Source: Rhodocyclaceae bacterium
Lineage (GTDB): Bacteria; Pseudomonadota; Gammaproteobacteria; Burkholderiales; Rhodocyclaceae
Length of the DNA stretch: 32,346 nt
Assembly (NCBI GenBank): GCA_016791145.1
Contig: JAEUNJ010000218.1
Location: 1-32,346, forward strand
Direction of reading: 5' to 3'
Shown: piece by piece, positions 16,186 through 24,654 of the stretch
Layout: each line of letters starts with the position of its first letter
Numbering within the stretch: the stretch's first letter is position 1
The notes under the pieces: model-generated
Seen by the model: only the letters and a program-made list of their open reading frames with translations
Database searches by the model: none
What the model was told of the DNA's origin: nothing
Translations under genes and position numbers: made by a program

Positions 16186-17034
16186 TCAGGCCTCCACGTG
16201 CCGCAAGGACAGATCGGCGGCCCGCACGTCCTTGGTCAGGCAGCCGATGGAGATGCGGTCCACTCCGGTTTCGGCGATGGCCCGCACGCTGTCGAGGCGT
16301 ATGCCCCCCGAGGCCTCCAGCTGCGCGCGGCCGGCGGTGAGGCCCACGGCCTGCCGCATCCCGGTGAGGTCCATGTTGTCGAGGAGGATCATCGTCGCTC
16401 CGCAGTCCAGGGCCTCCGCGAGCTGTTCCAGGCTTTCCACCTCGATCTGCACGAAGACCTCGCCATGGGCGATGGCCGCCGCCCGTTCGAGGGCCGGCCG
16501 GATGCCGCCGGCCGCGATGATGTGGTTTTCCTTGATCAGGATGCCGTCATAGAGACCGAGCCGGTGATTGCCGCCGCCGCCGCAGCGCACCGCATATTTC
16601 TGGGCCAGGCGCAGGCCGGGCAGGGTCTTGCGGGTGTCCACCACCCGGGCCCGGGTTCCGGCCACCGCGTCCGCATAGCGGCGCACCGTGGTGGCCACCC
16701 CGGTGAGCAGTTGCAGGAAGTTCAGCGCCGATCGCTCCGCAGTGAGGAGGGAACGGGTCTCGGCTTCCACCTCGCACAGGACCTGGTTGGCCGCCACCCG
16801 TTCGCCGTCCCGCGCCGCCCAGGCGATGCGGGCGTCGGGGTCGAGGCGGCGGAAGCAGGCGTCGAACCAGGCCCGCCCGGCCAGTACGGCATCCTGGCGG
16901 CTGACGACGATGCCGCGGGCCCGATGGCCGGCCGGGGTGAGCAGGGCGGTCAGGTCGCCGCCGCCGATGTCCTCGGCGAGGGCGGCGAGCACGTTGCGTT
17001 CGACTTCGGCGGCGAGGGCGAGGGAGAATTCCAT
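16186..17034 (-). CDS. nadC: Nicotinate-nucleotide pyrophosphorylase (quinolinate phosphoribosyltransferase)
   Basis: NAD biosynthesis enzyme of 282 residues that converts quinolinate and PRPP to nicotinate mononucleotide, CO2 and pyrophosphate. Family motifs in order: EDIGGGDLT (21-29), ERSALNFLQLLTGVAT (100-115), VDTRKTLPGLR (132-142) with the quinolinate-binding Arg and Lys, GGGGNHRLGLYD (152-163), IKENHI, IEVE and the C-terminal glycine-rich LEASGGI. The usual length is 280-300. ATG 17034 gives the standard N-terminus; the frame is open further upstream, but that part is Arg/Pro-rich and non-conserved. nadA and nadB are not adjacent. Confidence 0.96.
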   Translation of the reverse strand: MEFSLALAAEVERNVLAALAEDIGGGDLTALLTPAGHRARGIVVSRQDAVLAGRAWFDACFRRLDPDARIAWAARDGERVAANQVLCEVEAETRSLLTAERSALNFLQLLTGVATTVRRYADAVAGTRARVVDTRKTLPGLRLAQKYAVRCGGGGNHRLGLYDGILIKENHIIAAGGIRPALERAAAIAHGEVFVQIEVESLEQLAEALDCGATMILLDNMDLTGMRQAVGLTAGRAQLEASGGIRLDSVRAIAETGVDRISIGCLTKDVRAADLSLRHVEA

Positions 17035-17107
17035 GGTAGTGTTTGACACCTGAAGAAGTAAGTCGGCGCGCAGTACGGCGGCGCGCCCGCGCCGCCCGCG
17101 CGAATCG

Positions 17108-17116
17108 ATTGTAGCA
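17108..17116 (-). promoter_or_regulatory. Extended -10 promoter element for nadC
   Basis: The minus strand reads TGCTACAAT at 17116-17108, an extended -10 (TGn plus a five-of-six TATAAT match). No -35 match lies 17 bp upstream, which extended -10 promoters can tolerate. Transcription would start near 17101, leaving a leader of about 67 nt before ATG 17034. Confidence 0.4.
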
Positions 17117-17176
17117 GGTGGGATTGCGGCGGGCGCGCGGCTTCGGGCGCCCACTTCCCCGGGAGGCGGCAACGCG

Positions 17177-18652
17177 ATGATGAGCGTCTTTCACGTGAGC
17201 CTCGGCGTCCTGCTGGCCCTGGCCCTCGCGCTGGCCGTCACCTACCTGTACGTCCGGGACATCACCCAGAAGAAGCACGCGATCCTGCGCAACTTCCCCA
17301 TCGTCGGGCGGCTGCGCTACTTCTTCGAGCAGCTCGGCGAATACTTCCGCCAGTACTTCTTCCTGGGCGACCGGGAGGAGCGACCCTTCGACCGGTCCAC
17401 GCGGAGCTGGGTCTACCGGCTGGCCAAGGACGAGGGCGGGGTCATCGGCTTCGGCTCCACCTACGACCTGCAGGCGCCGGGCGCCCTGGTCTTCGTCAAC
17501 GCGCCCTTCCCGGTGCTCGAGGAGGACCGTCTGCCCACGCCGGCGCTCGCCATCGGCGATGGCTGGTGCGAACACCCCTTCCCCGCCCGCTCCGTCGTCA
17601 ACGTGAGCGGCATGAGCTTCGGCGCCATTTCGCTGCCCGCGGTGCGGGCCCTGTCCCGGGGCGCCGCGGCGGCGGGATGCTGGATGGATACCGGCGAGGG
17701 CGGGCTGGCGCCGGGCCACCTGGAGGGCGCCTGCGACCTGATCATGCAGATCGGCACCGCCAAGTACGGCGTGCGGGATGCGCAGGGCCGCCTTTCCCCG
17801 GAGAAGCTGAGGGAGATTGCCGCCCACGAGACGGTCCGCGCCTTCGAGATCAAGCTGTCCCAGGGCGCCAAGCCCGGCAAGGGGGGCGTGCTCCCCGGCA
17901 GCAAGGTCACCGCGGAAATCGCCCGCATCCGCGGCATCGCGGAGGGCGTGGATTCCCTGTCGCCGAACCGCCACCCGGACGTCGCGGACGTCGATGCGCT
18001 GCTCGACATGATCTGCCGGGTCCGCGAGGCGACCGGCAAGCCGGTGGGCATCAAGACCGCCATCGGCGGCTGGCGCTTCATGAACGAACTCTGTGCCGCC
18101 GTCCGGCGCCGCGGTCGCGCGGATGCCCCGGACTTCATCGCGGTGGACGGCGGCGAGGGCGGCTCCGGGGCGGCGCCCCAGGCGCTGGCCGACCACATGG
18201 CCCTGTCCATTTCCGAGGCCCTGCCCAGGGTAGTGGACAGCCTGGTGGAATCGGGGTTGCGCGACCGGGTGAAGGTGATCGCCGCCGGCCAGCTCGTCAC
18301 GCCGGCCAAGGCGGCCTGGGCGCTGGCCTGCGGCGCCGACTTCGTGAACACGGCCCGCGGCTTCATGTTCGCCCTGGGCTGCATCCAGGCGCTGCGCTGC
18401 CACACCAACACCTGTCCGACGGGGATCACGACCCACGATCCCCGGCTGCAGCGGGGCCTCGTGGTGGAGGAGAAGTGGGAGCGGGTCCGCCACTACTGCC
18501 TGAACATGAACCGGGAGATCGACATGATCGCCCACTCCTGCGGCCTGCGCCACGCCCGGGAATTCCGTCGCGAGCACGTGCGCATCGTCCAGGGGCCGGG
18601 CCGCTCGGCGGCCCTGAACATCCTCTATCCGACGCCGGCCGTGCGGGACTGA
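17177..18652 (+). CDS. Membrane-anchored FMN-binding glutamate synthase family protein
   Basis: A 491-residue protein with one N-terminal membrane helix (about 6-25) followed by the FMN/iron-sulfur domain of glutamate synthase, without the glutamine amidotransferase half. Visible: VNVSGMSFGAIS, DTGEGGLAPGHLEG, the KLSQGAKPGKGG motif with LPGSKV, DFIAVDGGEGGSGAAP, and the [3Fe-4S] ligands Cys402, Cys408, Cys413 in the CX5CX4C spacing found in GltB (LRCHTNTCPTGIT). So flavin and cluster binding look intact. Stand-alone proteins of this type are common in proteobacteria, usually annotated as FMN-binding glutamate synthase family, without known reaction. ATG 17177 follows GGGAGG by about 11 bp. 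It is divergent from nadC, and its last 28 bp overlap the convergent exporter gene. Confidence 0.9.
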   Translation: MMSVFHVSLGVLLALALALAVTYLYVRDITQKKHAILRNFPIVGRLRYFFEQLGEYFRQYFFLGDREERPFDRSTRSWVYRLAKDEGGVIGFGSTYDLQAPGALVFVNAPFPVLEEDRLPTPALAIGDGWCEHPFPARSVVNVSGMSFGAISLPAVRALSRGAAAAGCWMDTGEGGLAPGHLEGACDLIMQIGTAKYGVRDAQGRLSPEKLREIAAHETVRAFEIKLSQGAKPGKGGVLPGSKVTAEIARIRGIAEGVDSLSPNRHPDVADVDALLDMICRVREATGKPVGIKTAIGGWRFMNELCAAVRRRGRADAPDFIAVDGGEGGSGAAPQALADHMALSISEALPRVVDSLVESGLRDRVKVIAAGQLVTPAKAAWALACGADFVNTARGFMFALGCIQALRCHTNTCPTGITTHDPRLQRGLVVEEKWERVRHYCLNMNREIDMIAHSCGLRHAREFRREHVRIVQGPGRSAALNILYPTPAVRD

Positions 18653-19512
18653 CGCCGCTCCCAGGCCGCCATGCCGATGCTGCCGGCGGCGATGACCGCC
18701 ATGCCCGCGATGGAAAGGGCGTCCGGCCAGTGGTCGAAGAACAGGCCGCCGAAGAGTCCGGCCCAGAGGAGCTGGGCGTAGAGGAAGGGGGAGAGGGTGG
18801 AGGCCGGCGCGTGGCGGAAGGCCCGGGTCAGCAGGTAGTGCCCGCCACCGCCGTAGAGGCCCATCGAGCAGAACATCAACGCGTCCAGGGGTCCCGGCAG
18901 CGGCCCGCCCCAGAACAGCGGCAGGCCCAGGGTCATCACCACCGTGCCCGCCAGGGCCGTGTAGAACAGCATCGTCCAGGTGTTCTCGGTGGGCGACAAC
19001 TGCCGGGTCTGGAGCTGATAGACGGTGTAGCAGGCCGCCGCGCCGAGGGCGAGCAACACGCCCTCCAGGGACAGCCCGCTGCCGGGCCGGGCCACCATCA
19101 GCATGCCGGCGAATCCCGCCAGCATCGCGATCCAGCGTGCCGCGCCCACCTTCTCGCCGAGCACCGGACCGGCCAGCAGGCCCACGGCCAGCGGCGAGAC
19201 GAAGATGATCGCCGTGGTTTCGGCCAGCGGCATGACCCGGAAGGCGGCCATGCACAGCGCCGTGGTGGCGACCAGCAGCAGTGCCCGGATCGTCAGGGCC
19301 ACCGGTTTCCCCGTGGCGACGAGCCTCCAGCGCATCGACGGGGCCAGGAAGGCCAGCATCAGCAGGCAATGGACCACGTAGCGCACCCAGACGAGGACGG
19401 CGACCGGATAGGTCCGGGACAGGTGCTTGGAGGTGGCGTCCAGCGCCGCGAAGCACATGACGGCCAGCAGCATCAGGACGATGCCGCGCAACGCCGCGGG
19501 AAGGCGCTCCAC
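18625..19512 (-). CDS. DMT-superfamily transporter (EamA domains)
   Basis: A 295-residue inner-membrane protein with ten hydrophobic helices in two EamA repeats. Typical features are GIVLMLLAVMCFAALDATSKHL in helix 1, RALLLVATTALCMAAF with LAETTAIIFVSPLAVGLLAG in the first half, and GGGGHYLLTRAFRHAPASTLSPFLYAQLLWAGLFG in the second. This group exports or imports small metabolites; the substrate cannot be predicted. The start is read as GTG 19512; ATG 19473 (MLLAVMCF) is an alternative that shortens helix 1. Its 3' end overlaps the end of the FMN glutamate-synthase-like gene tail-to-tail, and the upstream DUF748 gene ends 19 bp before its start. Confidence 0.88.
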   Translation of the reverse strand: MERLPAALRGIVLMLLAVMCFAALDATSKHLSRTYPVAVLVWVRYVVHCLLMLAFLAPSMRWRLVATGKPVALTIRALLLVATTALCMAAFRVMPLAETTAIIFVSPLAVGLLAGPVLGEKVGAARWIAMLAGFAGMLMVARPGSGLSLEGVLLALGAAACYTVYQLQTRQLSPTENTWTMLFYTALAGTVVMTLGLPLFWGGPLPGPLDALMFCSMGLYGGGGHYLLTRAFRHAPASTLSPFLYAQLLWAGLFGGLFFDHWPDALSIAGMAVIAAGSIGMAAWERRQSRTAGVG

Positions 19513-19531
19513 GGAGGGGCGGTGGCGACCG

Positions 19532-22500
19532 TCAGCCGCCCGCCGGGGCGGGGGCCGGCGCGCCGGCGGGCGGCGCGGCGGGCTTCTTCGCGGTCCCGAT
19601 GACCAATTTGACGGGCACGTCGCGGCCCTCGGTCTCCACCTTCTCGGGGGGCGCCACGCCCAGCCGGTCGGCCGGGGCTCCGGCGGCCTTCATCGCCGCC
19701 ACGGTCGCCTCGCCGCGCGCCCTGGCCAGGGCGAGCAGCCGGTCCTCGCCGACCGCCTCCTTCTGGCGGAGGCGGTCGTAGAGCAGGCCGTGGAAGTCGG
19801 CGCCCTTCATGGACGACACCTCCGCCTCCTCCAGGGTCCGCTTTTCCCGGAACAGCCCGGTGAGGCGGGACACCATCTTGCCGGTGGTGCTCTCCTCCAG
19901 CTGGCCCGGATTGGCCTTGCGGAAGCCCTCCTTCAGGGCCGCCAGCTCGCCGCCGCCGAACCGGTCGGCGAACACGTCTTCCAGCGCGGCCTGCACCTTG
20001 GGCTGCCGCGTCGAGATGGGGCCGGGATCGGCATCGCCCTCCACCGGCTGGCCGATCTTCGCCGCGATCGTGCGGCGCAGCTGCCGGTCCTGCAGTGCGA
20101 CCCGGTCGGTCTCGGCATGGACGCCGTGGACGGTGATCGCCAGCCCGGGCCGCTTGTTCAGGGCGCCGGCCAGGCGCACGAGCTTCTCCCGCTCCGGCGG
20201 CGTCAGCTTCGGTTCGCCCGCCTCGAAGGCGATGTTCTCGAACTTCTCGCTGCCGCCGAACAGGGCGCCCAGGGCGCGGAAGGGGGCGGTGACGATCTTG
20301 GTCACCACATTGACGATGGCCTTCCAGACGATCTGGCCGTAGCTGAACTGGGGATCGTCCAGGCTGCCGGACACCGGCAGGCCCAGGTCGATGCGGCCGT
20401 CCGAGTCCTGCAGCACCGCGATGGCCAGGTCCAGGGGGAGATCCCGCGCCCCCGGCACCTCGACCCGCTCGCCCAGGGTCAGCTGGTCCATGACGACCTG
20501 GTTCTCGCCCTGGAGCTGGCGCTTCTTGATCCTGTACTCCAGGTCCAGGGACAGCTTGCCGGAGGCGATCTTCCGGCCCGCGAAGGTCGCCGTGTAGGGC
20601 GTCATGCGGGTCATCTCGACGTTGCGGAAGACCACCTTCAGGTCCATGAATTCCGTCGGCCGGAAGAAGTCGAGCTGGCCGACGACCCGCGCCAGGCCGT
20701 AGTCGTCCACCTGCCCGTCCAGTTCCACCTGACCCGGGGCACCCGGACGGGACGAGATGCCGACGATGGCACCCTGGAGGCCGTGGATGCGCGTGGCGAA
20801 GGGAAATGCCAGGGACTCGTCGGCGAAATCCATTTCACCGTTGCTGATCCGCAACCGGTCGATGTTCAGCACCGGCCCGCCCGGGTCCGTGGGGTTGGCA
20901 TTGGCATCGGCGGTCGGCGGCGTCGGTGCCGGTGCCGCCGCTCCGGCGGCGGGGGGGGCCTCCGCCGCCGGCGGTGGCGTCGGGGGGGCCGGCCGGCGCA
21001 GGGCCCTCTGCACGTTCACCGACTTGTCCTTGGCGATCAGCAGCTTCGTGTCCAGTCCGTCGAGGGCGAGTTCGGCGATGTCGATGGCCGCGGGGGAGAC
21101 GCTCAGCGTGCCGGTGGCCAGGGAGTTCCAGGCGACGAAGGTTTCCCGGCTCGCGGCGTCCACCACCTGCAGTTCCTTCAGGGCCAGGCCGCCCTTGTAG
21201 GCGTAGCCCCTGGGTCCGTAGCTCGCCCTGCCCTGGGCGGACAGGCGTCCCCCGGCGATCTCCAGCGCAGTGGCGGCCCCCAGGTAGGGCTGCATGGGTT
21301 TCAGCGACAGGTCGGCAAGCCGGACCGCCAGGTCGGCCGCGGCGTCGGCCGGCACGGCCCTGCCCTCGGCCTCCAGCCGTCCGCCGCCCGCCACCGAGAG
21401 CGCGGCCTTCACGGGAACTGCCGCCTTCAGGTCGTCGCTGATGCCTTCGGCATGGAATCCGATGTCCTTGAGGGCCAGTTCGGCGGCGGGCGAAACCGTT
21501 TCGTCGCGGAAGGCGGCCTCGAAGCCATCGGCATCGAAGCGGGCCACCTTGAAATGCCAGGGGCTCGCGGCAGCGGCCGGCGGCTTGGCGCCGGCCCCCC
21601 GGGCGGAGGCCGCCGCGGCCGGGCGCAGGGCCTCCAGCAGCGCGATGTTCCCCTGCCTGTCCCGGGCGGCCGCGACCCTTCCCCGTTCCAGCGCGATCCG
21701 TTCCGCGACGACGCGGCGGGCGGCCAGATCGATGCCGGCGCCTTCCACGGCCAGCCGGCCGAGGGCGAACAGGGGCAGCTTGCCGCCGGCCAGGCGCAGC
21801 CCGTCCGCCGTCAGGGCGAGCTTTTCGGCCGCTGCGGCGGGCGCTCCCTCGCCCACCTCCGCCCGCGCGGCGAAGGATACGGCCAGCTTGTCCAGGTCGA
21901 CGGCGAGGGGTGCCGCGAAGCTCTCGTCGGCCAGGTGGAGCGCCAGGCCGTCCAGCGCGAAGCGGGCCAGTTCGAGCTTCCACGGCGCGCCGCCCGCGGC
22001 GGCCGCCGGCTTTTCCGGCTGCGCCGGCGTGGATGGCTTCAGCCAATCCTGCAGGTCCAGGCGGCCGTCGGCGCGGCGCCGCAGGTCCAGCCGGCCGCCG
22101 CCCAGGGTGATCTCCCCGATGGCGAGGGTCCGGCCCGCCAGGTCGAAGCGGCCGTCCTTCATCTCGATGCGGTCCAGGGCGACGGCCGGCGCCGTCGCCT
22201 GCTCGCCCTTCAGCGCGAGCCCGTCGATGCCCGCCGCGAGCCGCTCGATGGTCAGTCGGGTGACGCCCCTGGCATAAGCGGCCTGGTAGGCGAGGGACAG
22301 CCGGGCGATGCCTTCCGGCGCGGCGATGCGCAGGTGGCGCTGGAAGTAGGGGGCCAGGCGGGCCAGGGCCACCTGGGTCACGGCGAGTTCGCCCGAGGCC
22401 GCGATGGGGTTCAGGCTCGCCTGCCCCTGCCATTCGACGCGGGCCCCGAAGGCGGTGGTCGCGGCGAGGCGGTGGCGCCCCCGGTCGTCCGGGAGGCTGG

Positions 22501-23047
22501 ACAGGTCGGCGAGTTCCAGGTCCAGCGGCTCGATCCGGGTCTCGAAGGCCGGGGAGACCGTGCGGTCCGCGAAGGCCACGTGCCCGCCGGTGACGGACAG
22601 GAGGTCGATGTCGAAGCGGGGCAACGGCTCGTCGGGTTTCTCCTCCTTGGGTTTCAGGGCATCCAGGAAGGCGCTCCAGTTGAGCCGGCCCTCCGGCAGG
22701 AGCACCACCGTCGCCCGGGGTTCCGCGAGGCGCACCGATTCGAGGGCCACGGTCCGGCGGAACAGGCCGGCGGCGTTGAGGTCGACGACGAGCTCCCTGA
22801 AGCCCAGCAGTTCCTGGTCGTCCGGCTGGGCGAGCCGGAGGCCTCCGATGCGCAGGGTCAGGGTCAGCGGATTGAAGGCCAGCTCCGCGATGGCCAGCCG
22901 GTGCCCCGTCTTCTCGGCCACGAAGCGCTCCGCCTGGGAACGAATGATGGACGGCAGGGCCAGGGCGGCGAAGACCAGCCAGGCGAGCAGCAGCCCGCCG
23001 ACGACGAGGACGGGCTTCTTCCAGCGAGAGGGAGCGGGAGCGGACAT
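19532..23047 (-). CDS. AsmA-like DUF748 family envelope protein
   Basis: A very long protein of 1171 residues with one N-terminal membrane helix (about 12-31, VLVVGGLLLAWLVFAALALP) and a large periplasmic part. The start RSQAERFVAEKTGHRLAIAELAFNPLTLTLRIGGLRLAQPD is typical of DUF748, and the repeated pattern of amphipathic strands with LNxSAFLDALKP-like and DLQDWLKP segments fits the beta-taco (bridge-like) fold of AsmA relatives, which move lipids between membranes. A Pro/Ala-rich low-complexity linker lies at about 690-735 (20870-20990 region). The C-terminal third contains an OmpA/SanA-like KRPGLAITVHGVHAETDRVALQDRQL stretch. A Pro/Ala tail (PAGAPAPAPAGG) ends the chain. Start ATG 23047. 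The exact cargo is unknown. Confidence 0.9.
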   Translation of the reverse strand: MSAPAPSRWKKPVLVVGGLLLAWLVFAALALPSIIRSQAERFVAEKTGHRLAIAELAFNPLTLTLRIGGLRLAQPDDQELLGFRELVVDLNAAGLFRRTVALESVRLAEPRATVVLLPEGRLNWSAFLDALKPKEEKPDEPLPRFDIDLLSVTGGHVAFADRTVSPAFETRIEPLDLELADLSSLPDDRGRHRLAATTAFGARVEWQGQASLNPIAASGELAVTQVALARLAPYFQRHLRIAAPEGIARLSLAYQAAYARGVTRLTIERLAAGIDGLALKGEQATAPAVALDRIEMKDGRFDLAGRTLAIGEITLGGGRLDLRRRADGRLDLQDWLKPSTPAQPEKPAAAAGGAPWKLELARFALDGLALHLADESFAAPLAVDLDKLAVSFAARAEVGEGAPAAAAEKLALTADGLRLAGGKLPLFALGRLAVEGAGIDLAARRVVAERIALERGRVAAARDRQGNIALLEALRPAAAASARGAGAKPPAAAASPWHFKVARFDADGFEAAFRDETVSPAAELALKDIGFHAEGISDDLKAAVPVKAALSVAGGGRLEAEGRAVPADAAADLAVRLADLSLKPMQPYLGAATALEIAGGRLSAQGRASYGPRGYAYKGGLALKELQVVDAASRETFVAWNSLATGTLSVSPAAIDIAELALDGLDTKLLIAKDKSVNVQRALRRPAPPTPPPAAEAPPAAGAAAPAPTPPTADANANPTDPGGPVLNIDRLRISNGEMDFADESLAFPFATRIHGLQGAIVGISSRPGAPGQVELDGQVDDYGLARVVGQLDFFRPTEFMDLKVVFRNVEMTRMTPYTATFAGRKIASGKLSLDLEYRIKKRQLQGENQVVMDQLTLGERVEVPGARDLPLDLAIAVLQDSDGRIDLGLPVSGSLDDPQFSYGQIVWKAIVNVVTKIVTAPFRALGALFGGSEKFENIAFEAGEPKLTPPEREKLVRLAGALNKRPGLAITVHGVHAETDRVALQDRQLRRTIAAKIGQPVEGDADPGPISTRQPKVQAALEDVFADRFGGGELAALKEGFRKANPGQLEESTTGKMVSRLTGLFREKRTLEEAEVSSMKGADFHGLLYDRLRQKEAVGEDRLLALARARGEATVAAMKAAGAPADRLGVAPPEKVETEGRDVPVKLVIGTAKKPAAPPAGAPAPAPAGG

Positions 23048-23193
23048 GGGCGTGCGGCTTGCGGAACCTGAAAAGTCGATTCTAGCTCGCCGGTATCACG
23101 GGGTCCCGGGCCGCGGATTCCGCCGCGGGCCGCTTCGCGCCGGGCCGGGCTCCGGCCGTCCGCCCGCCGGGATTCCGGGCCGGGAGCGGGCCC

Positions 23194-24654
23194 CTAGGCT
23201 CCGGGCACCCAGGTGTTGAACACGTGCCGGGCGCTATCGACCAGTTCCCCGGCCGTCATGCCGACGGGTCCCGTGCCGGCGGCGACCAGCCACTCGGCGG
23301 CCTCGCCGTGCAGGTGCACCGCCGCGGCCAGGGCCGCATCCGCCGGCCAGCCCTGGGCGAGCAGCGCAACGACGATGCCGGTCAGGACGTCGCCGCTGCC
23401 CGCCGAGGCGAGCCCGGGATTGCCGCCCCCATTGATGGACCAGGTCCCTCCGGCCGTGGCGACGATGCTACCGGTGCCCTTGAGGACGGTCCCGGCGCGG
23501 AACCGGCGGGCGATCTCCAGGGCGGCGGCCAGCCGGTCCGCCTGGACTGACGCGGTATCCGTGCCCAGCAGGCGCGCCGCCTCGGCCGGGTGCGGCGTCA
23601 GCAGCGTGGCCGCCCGGCGCCGGACCAGCGTCCGGCCCAGGGACGGATGGGCGGCCAGCAGGTTCAGGGCATCCGCATCGAGGACCAGGGGCAGGTCGGT
23701 GGCGATCGCCCCGCGCAGCAGTTCCAGGGCGGCATCCGAGTCGCCCAGGCCGGGCCCCACGGCCAGGGCGGTGGCCAGCGACAGCACGTCGCGGGCCTCC
23801 CGCAGCATCAATTCCGGCTGTACCGGGTCCACGGGCAGGCGTTCCAGCATGCCGACATACACCCGCCCGGCTCCCAGCTTCAGGGCGGCCCGTCCGGCCA
23901 GCAGGGCGGCCCCGGCCATGCCCGGCGCGCCGCCGAGGATGCCGGCGCTGCCGAAGGTGCCCTTGTGGCTGTTGCGCGGACGCGGCCGCAGGTGGTCGCG
24001 GAAGGCGCCGCGCTCCAGGACGCGCCCGCCGGCTGCGGCCAGGTCGGCCGCCAGGCCCAGGTCGGCCACCGTGACGGTCCCGCAATGGTCCGGGCCGTCC
24101 AGGGTCAGCAGTCCCGGCTTCAGCGCGATGAAGGAGAGGGTCCGGTCGGCGCGCACCGCCCGGCCGAGGGCACGCCCGGTTTCCGAATCCAGGCCGCTCG
24201 GGATGTCCAGCGCCAGCACGGGACAGCCGAGTCCCTCCATGCGTTCGGCGAGTCCCGCATGGCGTCCCTCCAAAGGACGGGTCAGGCCGATCCCGAACAG
24301 GGCGTCCACGGCGATCGAATAGGTTCCGGACGGGATCGCGTCGTGGCAGTGGCCGCCCATGCATTTCCACATTTCCAGGGCACCGGCCGCATCGGGCGGC
24401 AGGCGCGCCGGATCGCCGGCCAGGACGACCACCGGGCCATGGCCGCGTTCCTTGAGCAGGCGCGCCGCCACCAGGCCGTCGCCGCCGTTATTGCCGGGTC
24501 CGCAGACGACCAGGGGCGGTTCCCGGCGGTCCTCGATCCGGTCGAGGATCGCTTCGGCCGCCGCCGCGCCCGCCCGCTCCATCAGGGGCGGATCGTCGGC
24601 GGCGTGGCGTGCTTCCAGGGCGCGCAGTTCGGGGAGGCGGAGGATGGGCTTCAT
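23194..24654 (-). CDS. nnr: Bifunctional NAD(P)H-hydrate epimerase / ADP-dependent NAD(P)H-hydrate dehydratase
   Basis: A 486-residue metabolite-repair enzyme. The N-terminal YjeF/NnrE half (1 to about 205) epimerises damaged NAD(P)HX: VVCGPGNNGGDGLVAARLL, VDALFGIGLTRPLEG and LALDIPSGLDSETG. The C-terminal NnrD half (from about 215) dehydrates S-NAD(P)HX with ADP: NSHKGTFGSAGILGG, LTPHPAEAARLLG, VLKGTGSIVA, and the ribokinase-like anion hole GNPGLASAGSGDVLTG. Its ATG overlaps the stop codon of pxpA (ATGA at 24654-24651), so translation is coupled. The two-domain fusion is the normal bacterial arrangement. The DUF748 gene follows 146 bp downstream. Confidence 0.95.
   Translation of the reverse strand: MKPILRLPELRALEARHAADDPPLMERAGAAAAEAILDRIEDRREPPLVVCGPGNNGGDGLVAARLLKERGHGPVVVLAGDPARLPPDAAGALEMWKCMGGHCHDAIPSGTYSIAVDALFGIGLTRPLEGRHAGLAERMEGLGCPVLALDIPSGLDSETGRALGRAVRADRTLSFIALKPGLLTLDGPDHCGTVTVADLGLAADLAAAGGRVLERGAFRDHLRPRPRNSHKGTFGSAGILGGAPGMAGAALLAGRAALKLGAGRVYVGMLERLPVDPVQPELMLREARDVLSLATALAVGPGLGDSDAALELLRGAIATDLPLVLDADALNLLAAHPSLGRTLVRRRAATLLTPHPAEAARLLGTDTASVQADRLAAALEIARRFRAGTVLKGTGSIVATAGGTWSINGGGNPGLASAGSGDVLTGIVVALLAQGWPADAALAAAVHLHGEAAEWLVAAGTGPVGMTAGELVDSARHVFNTWVPGA

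Noticed and set aside
17043..17048. Perfect TTGACA on the plus strand before the glutamate-synthase-like gene
   Set aside because: No -10 hexamer at 15-19 bp downstream; the following bases are almost all G and C.
16547..19456. A 969-codon minus-strand frame across nadC and the glutamate-synthase-like gene
   Set aside because: It runs through several real genes in a different frame and shows no domain.
19427..23071. A 1214-codon plus-strand frame antisense to the DUF748 gene
   Set aside because: Composition is low-complexity Gly/Gln/Arg/His, and the opposite strand encodes a coherent membrane-anchored AsmA-like protein.
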